Of a stretch of 64,000 bases of DNA, positions 18,934 through 27,051 are shown piece by piece; the stretch's first letter is position 1, and every line of letters starts with the position of its first letter. Made by a program: the position numbers and the translations under genes. The stretch comes from Actinomycetes bacterium (GTDB lineage Bacteria > Actinomycetota > Thermoleophilia > Solirubrobacterales > 70-9): the NCBI GenBank assembly GCA_016861045.1, contig BOKP01000001.1, forward strand, positions 1,057,529 through 1,121,528. The letters are read 5' to 3'. The notes under the pieces were generated by a model. That model had not been told where the DNA came from. It saw only the letters and a list, made by a program, of their open reading frames with translations, and did not search any database.

Positions 18934-19095
18934 CCGGGATCGGATGCGGCGCGGGGAGCTCGGCTCGCCGGCCCGAGGCGGCGTGGCCGGGCCCGCGGAT
19001 GGCGCCGGGCGGCCACCTCGCCTTCTACCTGCGTCGTAGCCGCCGTAGCGACGGGAGGACCCGCCCCCGGCCTTCTCGCCCGGCCCATCGGCCCC

Positions 19096-19119
19096 GGCGG
19101 GGAGACGATCCTCCCCGCC
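19096..19119. promoter_or_regulatory. 9-bp inverted repeat abutting the protease promoter
   Basis: GGCGGGGAG (19096-19104) and CTCCCCGCC (19111-19119), perfect arms with a 6-nt spacer. The right arm touches the -10 TAGAAT (19120-19125), so it covers the -35 region. An operator is the simplest reading. Confidence 0.5.
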
Positions 19120-19125
19120 TAGAAT
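19120..19125 (+). promoter_or_regulatory. -10 TAGAAT, 7 nt before TTG start of the protease
   Basis: One mismatch to TATAAT; 7 nt before TTG 19133. Supports the TTG as a leaderless start. Confidence 0.5.
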
Positions 19126-19132
19126 CGGTCCG

Positions 19133-20104
19133 TTGGCTGCGTGGGGGAAACCGGCTTTGGCGTCGCTCCTCGGGGCCGCGATCCTGTTGGCCTGCGCCGG
19201 CTCGGCGGTCGGCATGCCGGGCGCGGGGACGACGCTCGAGCCGGAGGGCGTGCGCCGGTACTGGACGCCGCGGCGGATGGCGGCCGCCGAGCCGGTGGAG
19301 GCGCCCGTCGCGACCGGGGCGCCGGCGCCGCGCCCGGCGGCGCGCCGCGGCCCGCGGCCGGGCGGCGTGCCCGGGTTCCTGCCGCCGACCCCGCCACGGG
19401 GACGCGCGGCGGGGTCGAGGCGCGGCACCGGCGAGGTTCCTGCCCAGCGGCGGTTTCCGCAGCGGGCGAACGGCAAGCTGTTCTTCACCCGCGGGAAGCG
19501 GCGCTACGTGTGCTCGGCGGTGGTCGTCCAGTCGCCGTCGGACGACGTCGTCCTCACCGCCGGCCACTGCGTCCGTTACCGGGGACGCTGGAGCCGGCGG
19601 GTCCTGTTCGTGCCCGCCTACCGGCGAGGGGCTCGCCCGTTCGGCCTCTTTCGCGGCGCCGCGGCGGCCGTCCCGCGACCGTGGCTCGCGCAGAACCCCA
19701 ACTACGACTACGGCGCGATCAGGTTGCGCCGCGGGTCACGGGGGCGCCGCGTCGGCGCCGTCACCGGCGAGGTCGGCGTGAGCTGGAACTACCCGCGCGA
19801 CCAGCTCTACCGGATCATCGGCTATCCGGTCAACTACGGCGGCGGCGAGCGGATGTGGGGCTGCTCGTCGCGGTTCCGGCGTCGGGACGGGAGGCGCTTC
19901 GCCGGTCCGGCCTCGCTCGGCGTCGCCTGCAGGATGCGGAAGGGCTCGAGCGGCGGCGGCTGGACCTACGACCGCGCTCCCGGCAACGGCCCCTTCGTCG
20001 CGTCGGTGACGAGCCACTATCACCCGCGCGATCCCGGGCTCCTGTTCGGGCCCTACTTCGACCGCCGGGTCCCGGAGCTGATCCGCTACGCGAGCCGGCG
20101 CTGA
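19133..20104 (+). CDS. Secreted trypsin-like serine protease
   Basis: 323 residues. Signal peptide (ASLLGAAILLACAGSAVG), a basic Pro/Ala/Gly-rich pro-region to about residue 105, then a chymotrypsin-fold domain. Catalytic triad: His in TAGHCV (about 144), Asp in NYDYGAI (about 191), Ser in KGSSGGGW (about 275). Cysteines at YVCSA and GHCV pair as in trypsins, and a second pair (GCSS, VACR) lies further on. It is similar in layout to the glutamyl-endopeptidase/V8-like group. Possibly an extracellular processing protease; the target is unknown. Start TTG is supported by the -10 hexamer 7 nt upstream. It converges with the next gene, 12 bp apart. Confidence 0.85.
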   Translation: MAAWGKPALASLLGAAILLACAGSAVGMPGAGTTLEPEGVRRYWTPRRMAAAEPVEAPVATGAPAPRPAARRGPRPGGVPGFLPPTPPRGRAAGSRRGTGEVPAQRRFPQRANGKLFFTRGKRRYVCSAVVVQSPSDDVVLTAGHCVRYRGRWSRRVLFVPAYRRGARPFGLFRGAAAAVPRPWLAQNPNYDYGAIRLRRGSRGRRVGAVTGEVGVSWNYPRDQLYRIIGYPVNYGGGERMWGCSSRFRRRDGRRFAGPASLGVACRMRKGSSGGGWTYDRAPGNGPFVASVTSHYHPRDPGLLFGPYFDRRVPELIRYASRR

Positions 20105-20116
20105 GCCGCCGCTCGC

Positions 20117-20662
20117 TCAGCCGCGTGGCGTCGCGCGGCGGAGGGATCGCGACCGGACGCCGCCGAGGACGGCGCCGCCGAGGGCGCCGCAGGTCTCCCC
20201 GAACGCCCCGCCCGACCCGAATCCGGGCGTGAACAGCTCCGAGTCGAGCAGGCAGAGCCGGCCGGCGGGCGCCGAGCGCGCGACGACGGCGAGCGCGGCA
20301 TCGAGGTCGGCGCTCGACGCGAAGCCGAGCAGGAACGTGCCGGCGTCGGCGACGCCGTCCTCGCAGGCGATGTAGGAGACGCGGGCGGCCCTTCGCGCCG
20401 CAAGGCGGGCGGCGGGCGCGGCGATCGCAGGGACCGCGTCGTCCTCGATCACGGTCGAGCCGCCGAACAGGCCGCCGGGAGCCGGGCACGACTCACGGGC
20501 GACGCGCTTGGCGATCGCCTGCGCGGTCGGGTCCGCGTCGGGGCCGAGGACGACCCAGCCGAGCATGCCGGCCAGCGCCAGGACGACGAGGCCGGAGGGC
20601 GCGCGACGCGCCCACGCCGCCGACCGATGAGTTTCGCCTGCCCGCCCGGTCATTGCGGGCAT
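20117..20662 (-). CDS. Single-pass membrane protein, unknown function
   Basis: 181 residues. A short Arg-rich N-terminus, one membrane helix (about residues 23-41, SGLVVLALAGMLGWVVLG), then an Ala-rich extracytoplasmic domain with four cysteines (ESCPAPGG, IACEDG, RLCLLD, ETCGAL), probably two disulfides. No family recognised. Start at 20662 or the second ATG at 20653. It is divergent from the VOC-type gene with about 40 bp between the starts. Confidence 0.6.
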   Translation of the reverse strand: MPAMTGRAGETHRSAAWARRAPSGLVVLALAGMLGWVVLGPDADPTAQAIAKRVARESCPAPGGLFGGSTVIEDDAVPAIAAPAARLAARRAARVSYIACEDGVADAGTFLLGFASSADLDAALAVVARSAPAGRLCLLDSELFTPGFGSGGAFGETCGALGGAVLGGVRSRSLRRATPRG

Positions 20663-20703
20663 GATGAGGCAGGCGGCAGGTTCCCGGGAGGAGAGATAGC
20701 GAC

Positions 20704-21189
20704 ATGAGCCAGAAGATCACACCGAACCTGTGGTTCGACACCGAGGCCGAGGAGGCGGCGAGGTTCTACGTCGACGTGTTCCCGGACGGAAAGGTGCACA
20801 GCGTCTCCCGCTACCCGGAGGGCGCGCCCGGCCCGGCCGGCGAGGTGATGACCGTCGAGTGGGAGGTGCTGGGCATGCGGTTCGTGGGGATCAACGGCGG
20901 CCCCCGGTTCGAGTTCGACGAGGCGGTCTCGTTCATGATCGGCTGCAAGGACCAGGACGAGGTCGACTACTACTGGGGACGGCTCGCCGAGGGTGGCACC
21001 GAGAGCCGCTGCGGCTGGCTCCAAGACCGCTACGGGCTCTCCTGGCAGGTCGTCCCCGAGGGGATGGACGAGATCTTCAGCGACCCCGACCCGACCAGGG
21101 CCGAGCGGGCGATGCAGGCGATGCTGAAGATGCGGAAGCTGGACATCACGGCGCTGCGGGCCGCCGCCGACGGCGAGAAGGTCGCGTAG
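20704..21189 (+). CDS. VOC / 3-demethylubiquinone-methyltransferase-like (PhnB-type) protein
   Basis: 161 residues of the glyoxalase-fold family PF06983: KITPNLWFDTEAEEAARFYVDVFPDGKV at the start, FVGINGGPRFEFDEAVSFMI in the middle, and the family signature YYWGRLAEGG...CGWLQDRYGLSWQVVP. Despite the historic name it is not a methyltransferase; members bind metal or small molecules. A strong Shine-Dalgarno GGGAGGAGAG about 7 nt before the ATG, the same 10-mer that precedes the secreted protein gene at 46218. Confidence 0.88.
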   Translation: MSQKITPNLWFDTEAEEAARFYVDVFPDGKVHSVSRYPEGAPGPAGEVMTVEWEVLGMRFVGINGGPRFEFDEAVSFMIGCKDQDEVDYYWGRLAEGGTESRCGWLQDRYGLSWQVVPEGMDEIFSDPDPTRAERAMQAMLKMRKLDITALRAAADGEKVA

Positions 21190-21235
21190 GGCGCTCCCGC
21201 CGGCCGACAGGCGGCGCAGCGCTTCCGGCAGGCCG

Positions 21236-22099
21236 ATGGGGCTGTCGCGATCGCAGCGGCGCCGGACGCCGCGAACGGTCCGGCGGACGCGGACGCGCGG
21301 CAGCCCGGAGCGTTCCGCCGGCGGTGAATGGGCGAAGATCAGCCGCCTGTCGGCATTCGAGCTCATCGCGATCGTCGCGGCCGGTTTCGGGGCCGGGACG
21401 ATCAACGCCGTGATCGGGTCGGGGACCCTGATCACCTTCCCGGTGCTGCTCGCGTTCGGCTACCCGCCGGTGCTCGCCAACGTCAGCAACAACATCGGCC
21501 TGGTGCCGGGCGCGGTCAGCACCGCCTGGGCCTATCGCCGCGAGCTCGCGGGAGGGGCCGCGCGGCTGCGCCGCTACGCGCCGGCGACGGCGAGCGGAGC
21601 GGTGGCGGGAGCGATCCTGCTGCTCGAGCTGCCGGCGGAGTCGTTTCAGGCGATCGTGCCGGTCCTGATCGCCGCCTCGCTGGTCCTGATCGTCCTGCAG
21701 CCGCGGATCACCGCCGCGGTCCTGGCCCGAAGGCGGCGCGAGCGCCCCCACGGGGGCCCGCTGCTGGTCGCCGGGATCTTCGCCACCGGGGTCTATGGCG
21801 GCTACTTCGGGGCCGGCCAGGGGATCCTGCTCTTCGGGCTGCTCGCGAGCTCCCTCGGCGGCGAGTTGCGCGAGGTCAACGCGATCCGCGCCGTCCTCGC
21901 CGGCCTCGCCAACCTGGTCGCGGCGATCGCCTTCCTGTTCATCGCCGAGGTCGCCTGGGGGGCCGCGGCGCTGATCGCCGTCGGCGCCGCCGCCGGCGGC
22001 CTCGCCGGGGCCGGGATCGGCCGCCGCCTTCCCGATCTCTGGCTGCGCGCCGTGATCGTCACCGTCGGCCTCGCGGCGATCGCCCAGCTCGCGCTCTGA
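21236..22099 (+). CDS. TSUP-family permease (TauE/SafE-like)
   Basis: 287 residues, eight predicted helices in two repeats. Family signatures are GTINAVIGSGTLITFPVLL in the first helix pair and TGVYGGYFGAGQGILLF in the second half, with NAIRAVLAGLANLVAAI near the end. Members export sulfite, sulfoacetate or related anions; the substrate here is unknown. The N-terminal 30 residues encoded from ATG 21236 are basic and unusual for the family; the true start may be nearer 21340, where only CTG is available, so the start is uncertain. Confidence 0.85.
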   Translation: MGLSRSQRRRTPRTVRRTRTRGSPERSAGGEWAKISRLSAFELIAIVAAGFGAGTINAVIGSGTLITFPVLLAFGYPPVLANVSNNIGLVPGAVSTAWAYRRELAGGAARLRRYAPATASGAVAGAILLLELPAESFQAIVPVLIAASLVLIVLQPRITAAVLARRRRERPHGGPLLVAGIFATGVYGGYFGAGQGILLFGLLASSLGGELREVNAIRAVLAGLANLVAAIAFLFIAEVAWGAAALIAVGAAAGGLAGAGIGRRLPDLWLRAVIVTVGLAAIAQLAL

Positions 22100-22150
22100 G
22101 CGGGAGCCCCGCCCTGGGACCGCCGCAGGGCGCCGGGCGCAGCGACCGGC

Positions 22151-22600
22151 TCAGCGGCGCCCGCCGCTGCGCGCCGCGGCGACCTCGATCCGGCCGAGGA
22201 GGGCGCCGCTGTCGGCATCGCGGATCGGCAGGGTTCCGGCCTCGCGCAGGAGCAGGTTGAAGGTCGCCGGAGCGTCCGGGACGGCGTCGGCGGCAACCCC
22301 GAACGCGGGGATCTCGACGAGCCGGGCGCGGTCGCTGGCGACGGCGAGCCCGAGCTGGTCGCCGACGCGCGCCTCGACCGACTGCGGCCGGGCGGCCGAG
22401 GCGTCGATCCGGCCCGACACGGCGGCGCCGCCCGGCGGCCGCTCCGTCGAGCTCGTCGTCGGGCTCGCCGTGGTCGTCGTCGAGGCGCGCTCGGAGCGGT
22501 CGCCCAGCAGGGTGCCGCGACGGTCGGGGGCGATCACCGCCGCCGCGACCGAGATCGCGAAGAGGGCGATAAGGACGATGATCAGCCGCCGCGCCGCCAT
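22151..22600 (-). CDS. Membrane-anchored protein with cupredoxin-like C-terminal domain
   Basis: 149 residues. N-terminal membrane helix (RLIIVLIALFAISVAAAVIA), a Ser/Thr-rich linker (about 38-55), then about 85 residues whose pattern (strand, VEIPAFGV turn, ATFNLLLREAGTLPIRD, final GRIEVA strand) resembles a cupredoxin sandwich. The Cys/His/Met copper ligands are absent. Function unknown. It is divergent from the major pilin; a 7-bp hairpin lies just upstream of its start. Confidence 0.6.
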   Translation of the reverse strand: MAARRLIIVLIALFAISVAAAVIAPDRRGTLLGDRSERASTTTTASPTTSSTERPPGGAAVSGRIDASAARPQSVEARVGDQLGLAVASDRARLVEIPAFGVAADAVPDAPATFNLLLREAGTLPIRDADSGALLGRIEVAAARSGGRR

Positions 22601-22625
22601 CAGCGCGCGGCGCCATGGGGGCCAG

Positions 22626-22645
22626 CCCCCAGACGCGCCTGGGGG
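22626..22645. promoter_or_regulatory. 7-bp inverted repeat upstream of the cupredoxin-like gene
   Basis: CCCCCAG and CTGGGGG around ACGCGC. It lies in the divergent promoter region between the cupredoxin-like gene and the major pilin; possible operator. Confidence 0.35.
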
Positions 22646-22685
22646 CGGCCGCTCAACGGCTGTTCGATCGATCCATCACTGACGC

Positions 22686-22713
22686 TAAAGGCGGCTTCCC
22701 GGACAGCCGATAG
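22686..22713 (+). promoter_or_regulatory. Sigma-28-type promoter of the major pilin
   Basis: TAAA (22686-22689), 16 nt, GCCGATAG (22706-22713). The sigma-28/SigD consensus is TAAA-N15-GCCGATAA. Predicted start of transcription near 22719, giving a leader of about 72 nt with GAGGAGGG before the ATG. Confidence 0.6.
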
Positions 22714-22790
22714 GTCGCCGGTAAAGGCAATCGAGCTGGGGCTCTGGAAGGGCTTCGGCTCCAATTCAGTTGACCCCGAGGAGGGTAACC

Positions 22791-23225
22791 ATGCTGGAGA
22801 TGTACCGCGCGCGGCGCGGGGAGGAGGCCGGTTTCACCCTGGTCGAGCTCCTCGTAGTCATGCTGATCCTGGGCATCCTGGCTGCGATCGCGATCCCCGC
22901 GTTCTTCAGTCAGCGTGACAAGGGCTACGACTCGGACGCGAAGGCGAACGTCCGGACCGTCCAGACCGCCTACGAGACCTACGCGGTCGACAACGACGGG
23001 TCCTACAACACGAGCGCGATCGCCGACCTCTCGGCGATCGAGCCGACGATCACCGATTTCGCCGCCGACATGACGATCACCGGCACGCCCACCGGTTACA
23101 CGATCGTCGGCGCCTCCGACTCCGGCAACTCGTTCACGCTGGAGCGGACCGCCGCCGGCGCCCTCAATTACACCTGCGCCACCGCCGGTGACGGGGGCTG
23201 CCCGAGCACCGGCGACTGGGGCTAG
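22791..23225 (+). CDS. pilA: Major type IV pilin (prepilin)
   Basis: 144 residues. Short basic leader (MLEMYRARRGEEAG) cleaved before Phe: G/FTLVELLVVMLILGILAAIAIPAF, with Glu at mature position 5 and the classic N-terminal helix. The mature protein is about 130 residues; a D-region loop is closed by two cysteines (YTCATAG and GGCPS) near the C-terminus. It is the likely main subunit because it has its own strong leader, promoter and downstream hairpin. ATG 22791 has GAGGAGGG 8 nt upstream, which decides it against the upstream TTG. Confidence 0.93.
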   Translation: MLEMYRARRGEEAGFTLVELLVVMLILGILAAIAIPAFFSQRDKGYDSDAKANVRTVQTAYETYAVDNDGSYNTSAIADLSAIEPTITDFAADMTITGTPTGYTIVGASDSGNSFTLERTAAGALNYTCATAGDGGCPSTGDWG

Positions 23226-23258
23226 TCGGGTAGGAGCGGGCGAACACGCCCAACGGAC

Positions 23259-23289
23259 CGAGGAGGCGGGCCCCGTGCCCGCCTCCTCG
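23259..23289 (+). terminator. 13-bp hairpin after the major pilin
   Basis: CGAGGAGGCGGGC (23259-23271) pairs perfectly with GCCCGCCTCCTCG (23277-23289) around CCCGT. No T-run follows. It probably ends or stabilises most pilin mRNA and separates it from the minor-pilin genes. Confidence 0.65.
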
Positions 23290-23352
23290 CGTTCCGGACG
23301 CGTCCGCGGGGCTCAAGAACCCGGTTGCCGGAGCCGATGGTTATTGACGCGC

Positions 23353-24714
23353 ATGAATGCTGAGCTGGCAAGCAGGAGGGCTCGCGCCGGCGCATCGTCG
23401 GAGGAGGGATTCACGCTGATCGAGGTGCTCGTCACCGCGATCGTCGTCGTCCTCGTCCTCACCGCCACCTTCGCCGGGCTCTCCGCCGCCGGCCGGGCCG
23501 GCGCCGAGCAGCGCCGCCACGCCGAGTCCTACGCGGTCGCGCAGAAGGATCAGGCGCGCCTGCGGGCGCTGCGGATCTCCGAGCTCAACGGCCTCGACGA
23601 GACCCGGATCGTGACCGTCGGCGGCACCGACTACGAGGTCCACTCGACCGGCCAGTTCGTCAACGACCTGACCGGCACCGCATCCTGCGAGGAGGGCACC
23701 AACTCCTCCGACTACATCAGCATCACCTCGGAGGTGAGCTGGCCCTCGATCGGATCGCGGCCGCCGACGGTGATCAAGAGCATCGTCGCGCCGCCGGCCG
23801 GGTCGCTGTCGGAGGACACCGGAGCGCTGGCCGTCGTCATCCGCGACGCCGCCGGGGTCGGCACCCCGAACGTCCCGGTCAGCGGAACGGGGGCGGGGTC
23901 GTTCAGCGGCTCGACCGGTCCCACGGGCTGCGTCCTCTTCACCGACCTCCCCGCCGGCAACTACACCCTGACTCCGAGCGCCGCCGCCGGGCTCGTCGAC
24001 GCCGACGGCGATCCGCCGGGGCAGATCACCGTCAGCGTCGTCGGCCAGAGCACCAACACCGTCGTCCTCCGCTACGACACTCCGGGCTCGATCGACGTCC
24101 ACTTCCGGACCAGGATCAACGGCAGCGTCCAGGACACGACCACCGACTCGCTGGTCGTCTTCAACACCGGGATGACGCAGGAGCGGTCGTTCGGGACGGT
24201 CGGCACGCAGGCGTCGACGATCAGCGCCGCGCCGCTGTTCCCGTTCACCTCCCCCTACGCGGTCTACGCCGGAAGCTGCGCGGCGAACAACCCGAACCCC
24301 GACGAGCTCCCCGATCCCCCGGCCGGGGAGGCGCTGGCCGCCGTCAACGTCGTCGCCAACCAGACGGCCTCGGCGACGATCCAGCTCCCGGCGCTCGACC
24401 TGACCGTGATGAGCGGCAGCTCCTCGGGCTCGCCGGGCTCGCCGGTCAGCGGCGCCACCGTCAAGGTCACCGACACCGAGTGCGACGACGCCGGCGGCAG
24501 CCCGATCGAGCGGACCTACACGACGAACTCCTCCGGCGAGCTGCCCAACCCCGGCCTGCCCTACGGGGTCTATGACATCTGCGCGTACCGCCCGAGCACG
24601 AACCGCAAGAACACCGCCGCCGACGTCGCGGTGCAGACGACCGACACCGACACGGTGCAGACGATCTACGTCGGCTGGGGCGCGTCGGGCTCGAGCAGCG
24701 GGAGCTGTCCGTGA
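23353..24714 (+). CDS. Prepilin-like protein with two CnaB/carboxypeptidase-regulatory-like domains
   Basis: 453 residues, far longer than a normal minor pilin. Leader ends SSEEG, then FTLIEVLVTAIVVVLVLTATF with Glu at +5. After a pilin-like stalk (to about residue 135) there are two beta-sandwich modules with the prealbumin-like pattern: ALAVVIRDAAGVGTPNVPV...LPAGNYTL (about 155-225) and LDLTVMSGSS...GVYDICAY (about 345-415). Such modules occur in adhesive pilins and surface proteins, so a tip adhesin role is plausible. A sigma-28-like -10 (GCCGATGG, 23333-23340) lies just upstream. Its stop overlaps the next gene (GTGA). Confidence 0.85.
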   Translation: MNAELASRRARAGASSEEGFTLIEVLVTAIVVVLVLTATFAGLSAAGRAGAEQRRHAESYAVAQKDQARLRALRISELNGLDETRIVTVGGTDYEVHSTGQFVNDLTGTASCEEGTNSSDYISITSEVSWPSIGSRPPTVIKSIVAPPAGSLSEDTGALAVVIRDAAGVGTPNVPVSGTGAGSFSGSTGPTGCVLFTDLPAGNYTLTPSAAAGLVDADGDPPGQITVSVVGQSTNTVVLRYDTPGSIDVHFRTRINGSVQDTTTDSLVVFNTGMTQERSFGTVGTQASTISAAPLFPFTSPYAVYAGSCAANNPNPDELPDPPAGEALAAVNVVANQTASATIQLPALDLTVMSGSSSGSPGSPVSGATVKVTDTECDDAGGSPIERTYTTNSSGELPNPGLPYGVYDICAYRPSTNRKNTAADVAVQTTDTDTVQTIYVGWGASGSSSGSCP

Positions 24715-25403
24715 CCGGGGCGCGGCCGCTCGCCGACGAGCGCGGGATCACGATCGTCGAGCTGCTCGTCTCGATGCTGATCGGGCTCACGGTCCTCGGC
24801 GGCATCGTCACGCTCGTGACCGTCACCGCGCGCAGCAGCGGCCGCGTCTCCGAGCGGGTCGCGGCCGACCAGATCGCGCGGCCGATGATGACGCGGATCA
24901 TGAACGAGCTCCACTCGACCTGCGTCTCGCCCGGGCTCGCGCCGATCCTCGCCGGCAGCGACGGGAGCTCGGTCTCGTTCATCCACGGCACCGGCTCGGC
25001 GGTCGCCGTGACGCCGGCGAAGCGGACGGTCGAGCTCAACGGCGACGTCCTCACCGACTCGACCTACGAGCGGACCGGGGGCACGGCGCCGAACTGGACC
25101 TTCGCGACGAGCCCGTCCCAGACCTACAAGCTGCTCGAGAACGTCGGCACGATCGACTCGACGCCGGTCTTCCGCTACTACGCCTACGAGAACGGCGTCA
25201 TCGCCACCGACCCGCTGCCGACCCCGCTCAGCGACGACGATGCCGCGCGCACGGTCGAGGTCGCGGTCGCGATCTCGGTGTCGCCGAGCAAGAGCGGGAC
25301 CTCGGGGGAGGAGGGCGCGCCGGTCCAGCTCAGCGACTCGGCGTTCGTGCGCTTCTCGCCGAGCAACGAGGACACCGAGGAGGCGGGGCTGCCGTGCAGC
25401 TGA
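24711..25403 (+). CDS. PilW/PulJ-like minor prepilin
   Basis: 230 residues. Leader ends DERG, then ITIVELLVSMLIGLTVLGGIV: Ile at +1 instead of Phe, but Glu at +5 is kept. The rest has the alpha/beta character of PilW-type minor pilins. These prime pilus assembly at the tip complex. GTG start overlaps the previous stop; the end overlaps the next gene by 10 nt, so the three minor-pilin genes are translated together. Confidence 0.85.
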   Translation: MTGARPLADERGITIVELLVSMLIGLTVLGGIVTLVTVTARSSGRVSERVAADQIARPMMTRIMNELHSTCVSPGLAPILAGSDGSSVSFIHGTGSAVAVTPAKRTVELNGDVLTDSTYERTGGTAPNWTFATSPSQTYKLLENVGTIDSTPVFRYYAYENGVIATDPLPTPLSDDDAARTVEVAVAISVSPSKSGTSGEEGAPVQLSDSAFVRFSPSNEDTEEAGLPCS

Positions 25404-27031
25404 GCGGGCCGATCATCGCGGCCGCCCGCCGCCGCCTCGGCGCCGAGGACGGGTTCACGATGGCGACGGCGATGCTGGCGACGCTGGTCGTGACGCTCGC
25501 GCTTGCGGCGACGGTGAGCGCCGTCAACGGCGACATCAACCTGACCGGGCGCGACCTCGACCAGAAGCGCGCCTACGAGGCGGCCCAGGCCGGCCTCGCC
25601 GACTACTCCTTCCACCTCAACAAGGACAACGGCTACTGGGCCAAGTGCACGAACGTGCCGACCCCGAACGCGGTCAACAACGTCGGCTCGACGACCCGGC
25701 GCCGCAACGTCCCCGGCAACACCGGCGCCACCTACGCGCTCGAGCTGATCCCGGCGACGGGGCACAGCATCTGCAACCCGAGCGATCCGGTCAACAGCAT
25801 GATCGAGCAGTCGGGCGGCACCAGCAACGGCACCTTCAGGGTCCGCTCGACCGGGTACTCCGGCGATACCCGGCAGAGCATCGTCGCCTCGTTCAAGCGG
25901 GCGTCGTTCCTCGACTACGTCTACTTCACCCAGTTCGAGACCTCCGACCCGGTCACCTACGGCTCCTCCTGGGCGATCAGCCAGGCCTACCAGCAGTGCG
26001 TGATGACCTACCGCGACGGGCGCCGGAACAGCACCCTGCCCTGCGTCGAGATCGTCTTCGCCAACGGCGAGTACATCAACGGGCCGCTGCACACCAACGA
26101 CGAGCTCAACATCTGCGGCTCGCCGACCTTCGGCCGCACCCCCTCGGACCTGATCGAGGTGAGCTCGCCGCCGGCCGGTTACCGCGGCTCGGGCGGCTGC
26201 GGCTCGCCCAACCCGAACTTCCGCGGCACCTACCTGACGAACGCGCCGGTGCTGACCCCGCCGAGCACCAACGACAGCCTCAAGACCGTGCAGGGCGCCG
26301 CCCTCTACAGCGGCCAGACTCGGATCAGGCTCAGCGGCACCGACATGACCGTGACGACGAGCTCGGGGTCGACGAGCACGATCCCGGTCCCGAGCAGCGG
26401 CGTGATCTACGTCGCCAACAGCACCAGCTCGGCCTGCAACAACGCCTACTCGCCGTTCGTCCGCAACACGACGATGTACCCGTCGAGCTCTGCCTGCGGG
26501 AACGTCTACATCTCGGGCAGCTACTCGGGCCAGCTCACGATCGCCGCCGAGAACGACATCGTCGTCGAGAACGACCTCTGCCGCGGCAGCTGCTCGTCGG
26601 GCCCGAGCGGTGACGGCCTCCTCGGCCTGATCGCCAACAACTTCATCCGCGTCTTCCACCCGGTCACGCCGACCTGGCAGAGCACGTCGGCCGGCAGCTG
26701 CAACGGCGTCGGCAACCTCTGGTCCGGATCGACCCCCTACGGCGGCGGCTCCCAGAGCAACCTGCGGATCGATGCCGCGATGCTGGCGATCCAGCACTCG
26801 TTCATCGTCGACCACTACAACTGCGGCAGCCCGCTCGGGACGCTGACGGTGAACGGCGCGATCTCGCAGAAGTTCCGCGGGCCGGTCGGGACGGTCAGCG
26901 GCGGCACGCCGGTCTCCGGCTACAGCAAGAACTACGTCTACGACGACCGCCTCCGCTACCTGGCGCCGCCGCACTTCCTCGACCCGGTCGAGTCGGCGTG
27001 GCACATGCAGCGGCAGACGATCGATCCCTGA
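25394..27031 (+). CDS. Large PilX-like prepilin, cysteine-rich, lacking Glu5
   Basis: 545 residues. Leader ends GAEDG, then FTMATAMLATLVVTLALAATV: the processing Gly/Phe is present but the Glu at +5 is replaced by Thr. The following DLDQKRAYEAAQAGLADYSF matches the PilX/GspK-like start. The remaining 450 residues are Ser/Gly/Asn-rich with about 18 cysteines and a beta-helical look, with LHTNDELNICGSP and VENDLCRGSC blocks, like the large DUF4900-type domain of some pilus tip proteins. It probably sits at the pilus tip. GTG 25394 chosen because it precedes the leader and overlaps the previous gene. Confidence 0.82.
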   Translation: MQLSGPIIAAARRRLGAEDGFTMATAMLATLVVTLALAATVSAVNGDINLTGRDLDQKRAYEAAQAGLADYSFHLNKDNGYWAKCTNVPTPNAVNNVGSTTRRRNVPGNTGATYALELIPATGHSICNPSDPVNSMIEQSGGTSNGTFRVRSTGYSGDTRQSIVASFKRASFLDYVYFTQFETSDPVTYGSSWAISQAYQQCVMTYRDGRRNSTLPCVEIVFANGEYINGPLHTNDELNICGSPTFGRTPSDLIEVSSPPAGYRGSGGCGSPNPNFRGTYLTNAPVLTPPSTNDSLKTVQGAALYSGQTRIRLSGTDMTVTTSSGSTSTIPVPSSGVIYVANSTSSACNNAYSPFVRNTTMYPSSSACGNVYISGSYSGQLTIAAENDIVVENDLCRGSCSSGPSGDGLLGLIANNFIRVFHPVTPTWQSTSAGSCNGVGNLWSGSTPYGGGSQSNLRIDAAMLAIQHSFIVDHYNCGSPLGTLTVNGAISQKFRGPVGTVSGGTPVSGYSKNYVYDDRLRYLAPPHFLDPVESAWHMQRQTIDP

Positions 27032-27051
27032 CCAGCCGCCGCCGCGGCCAA

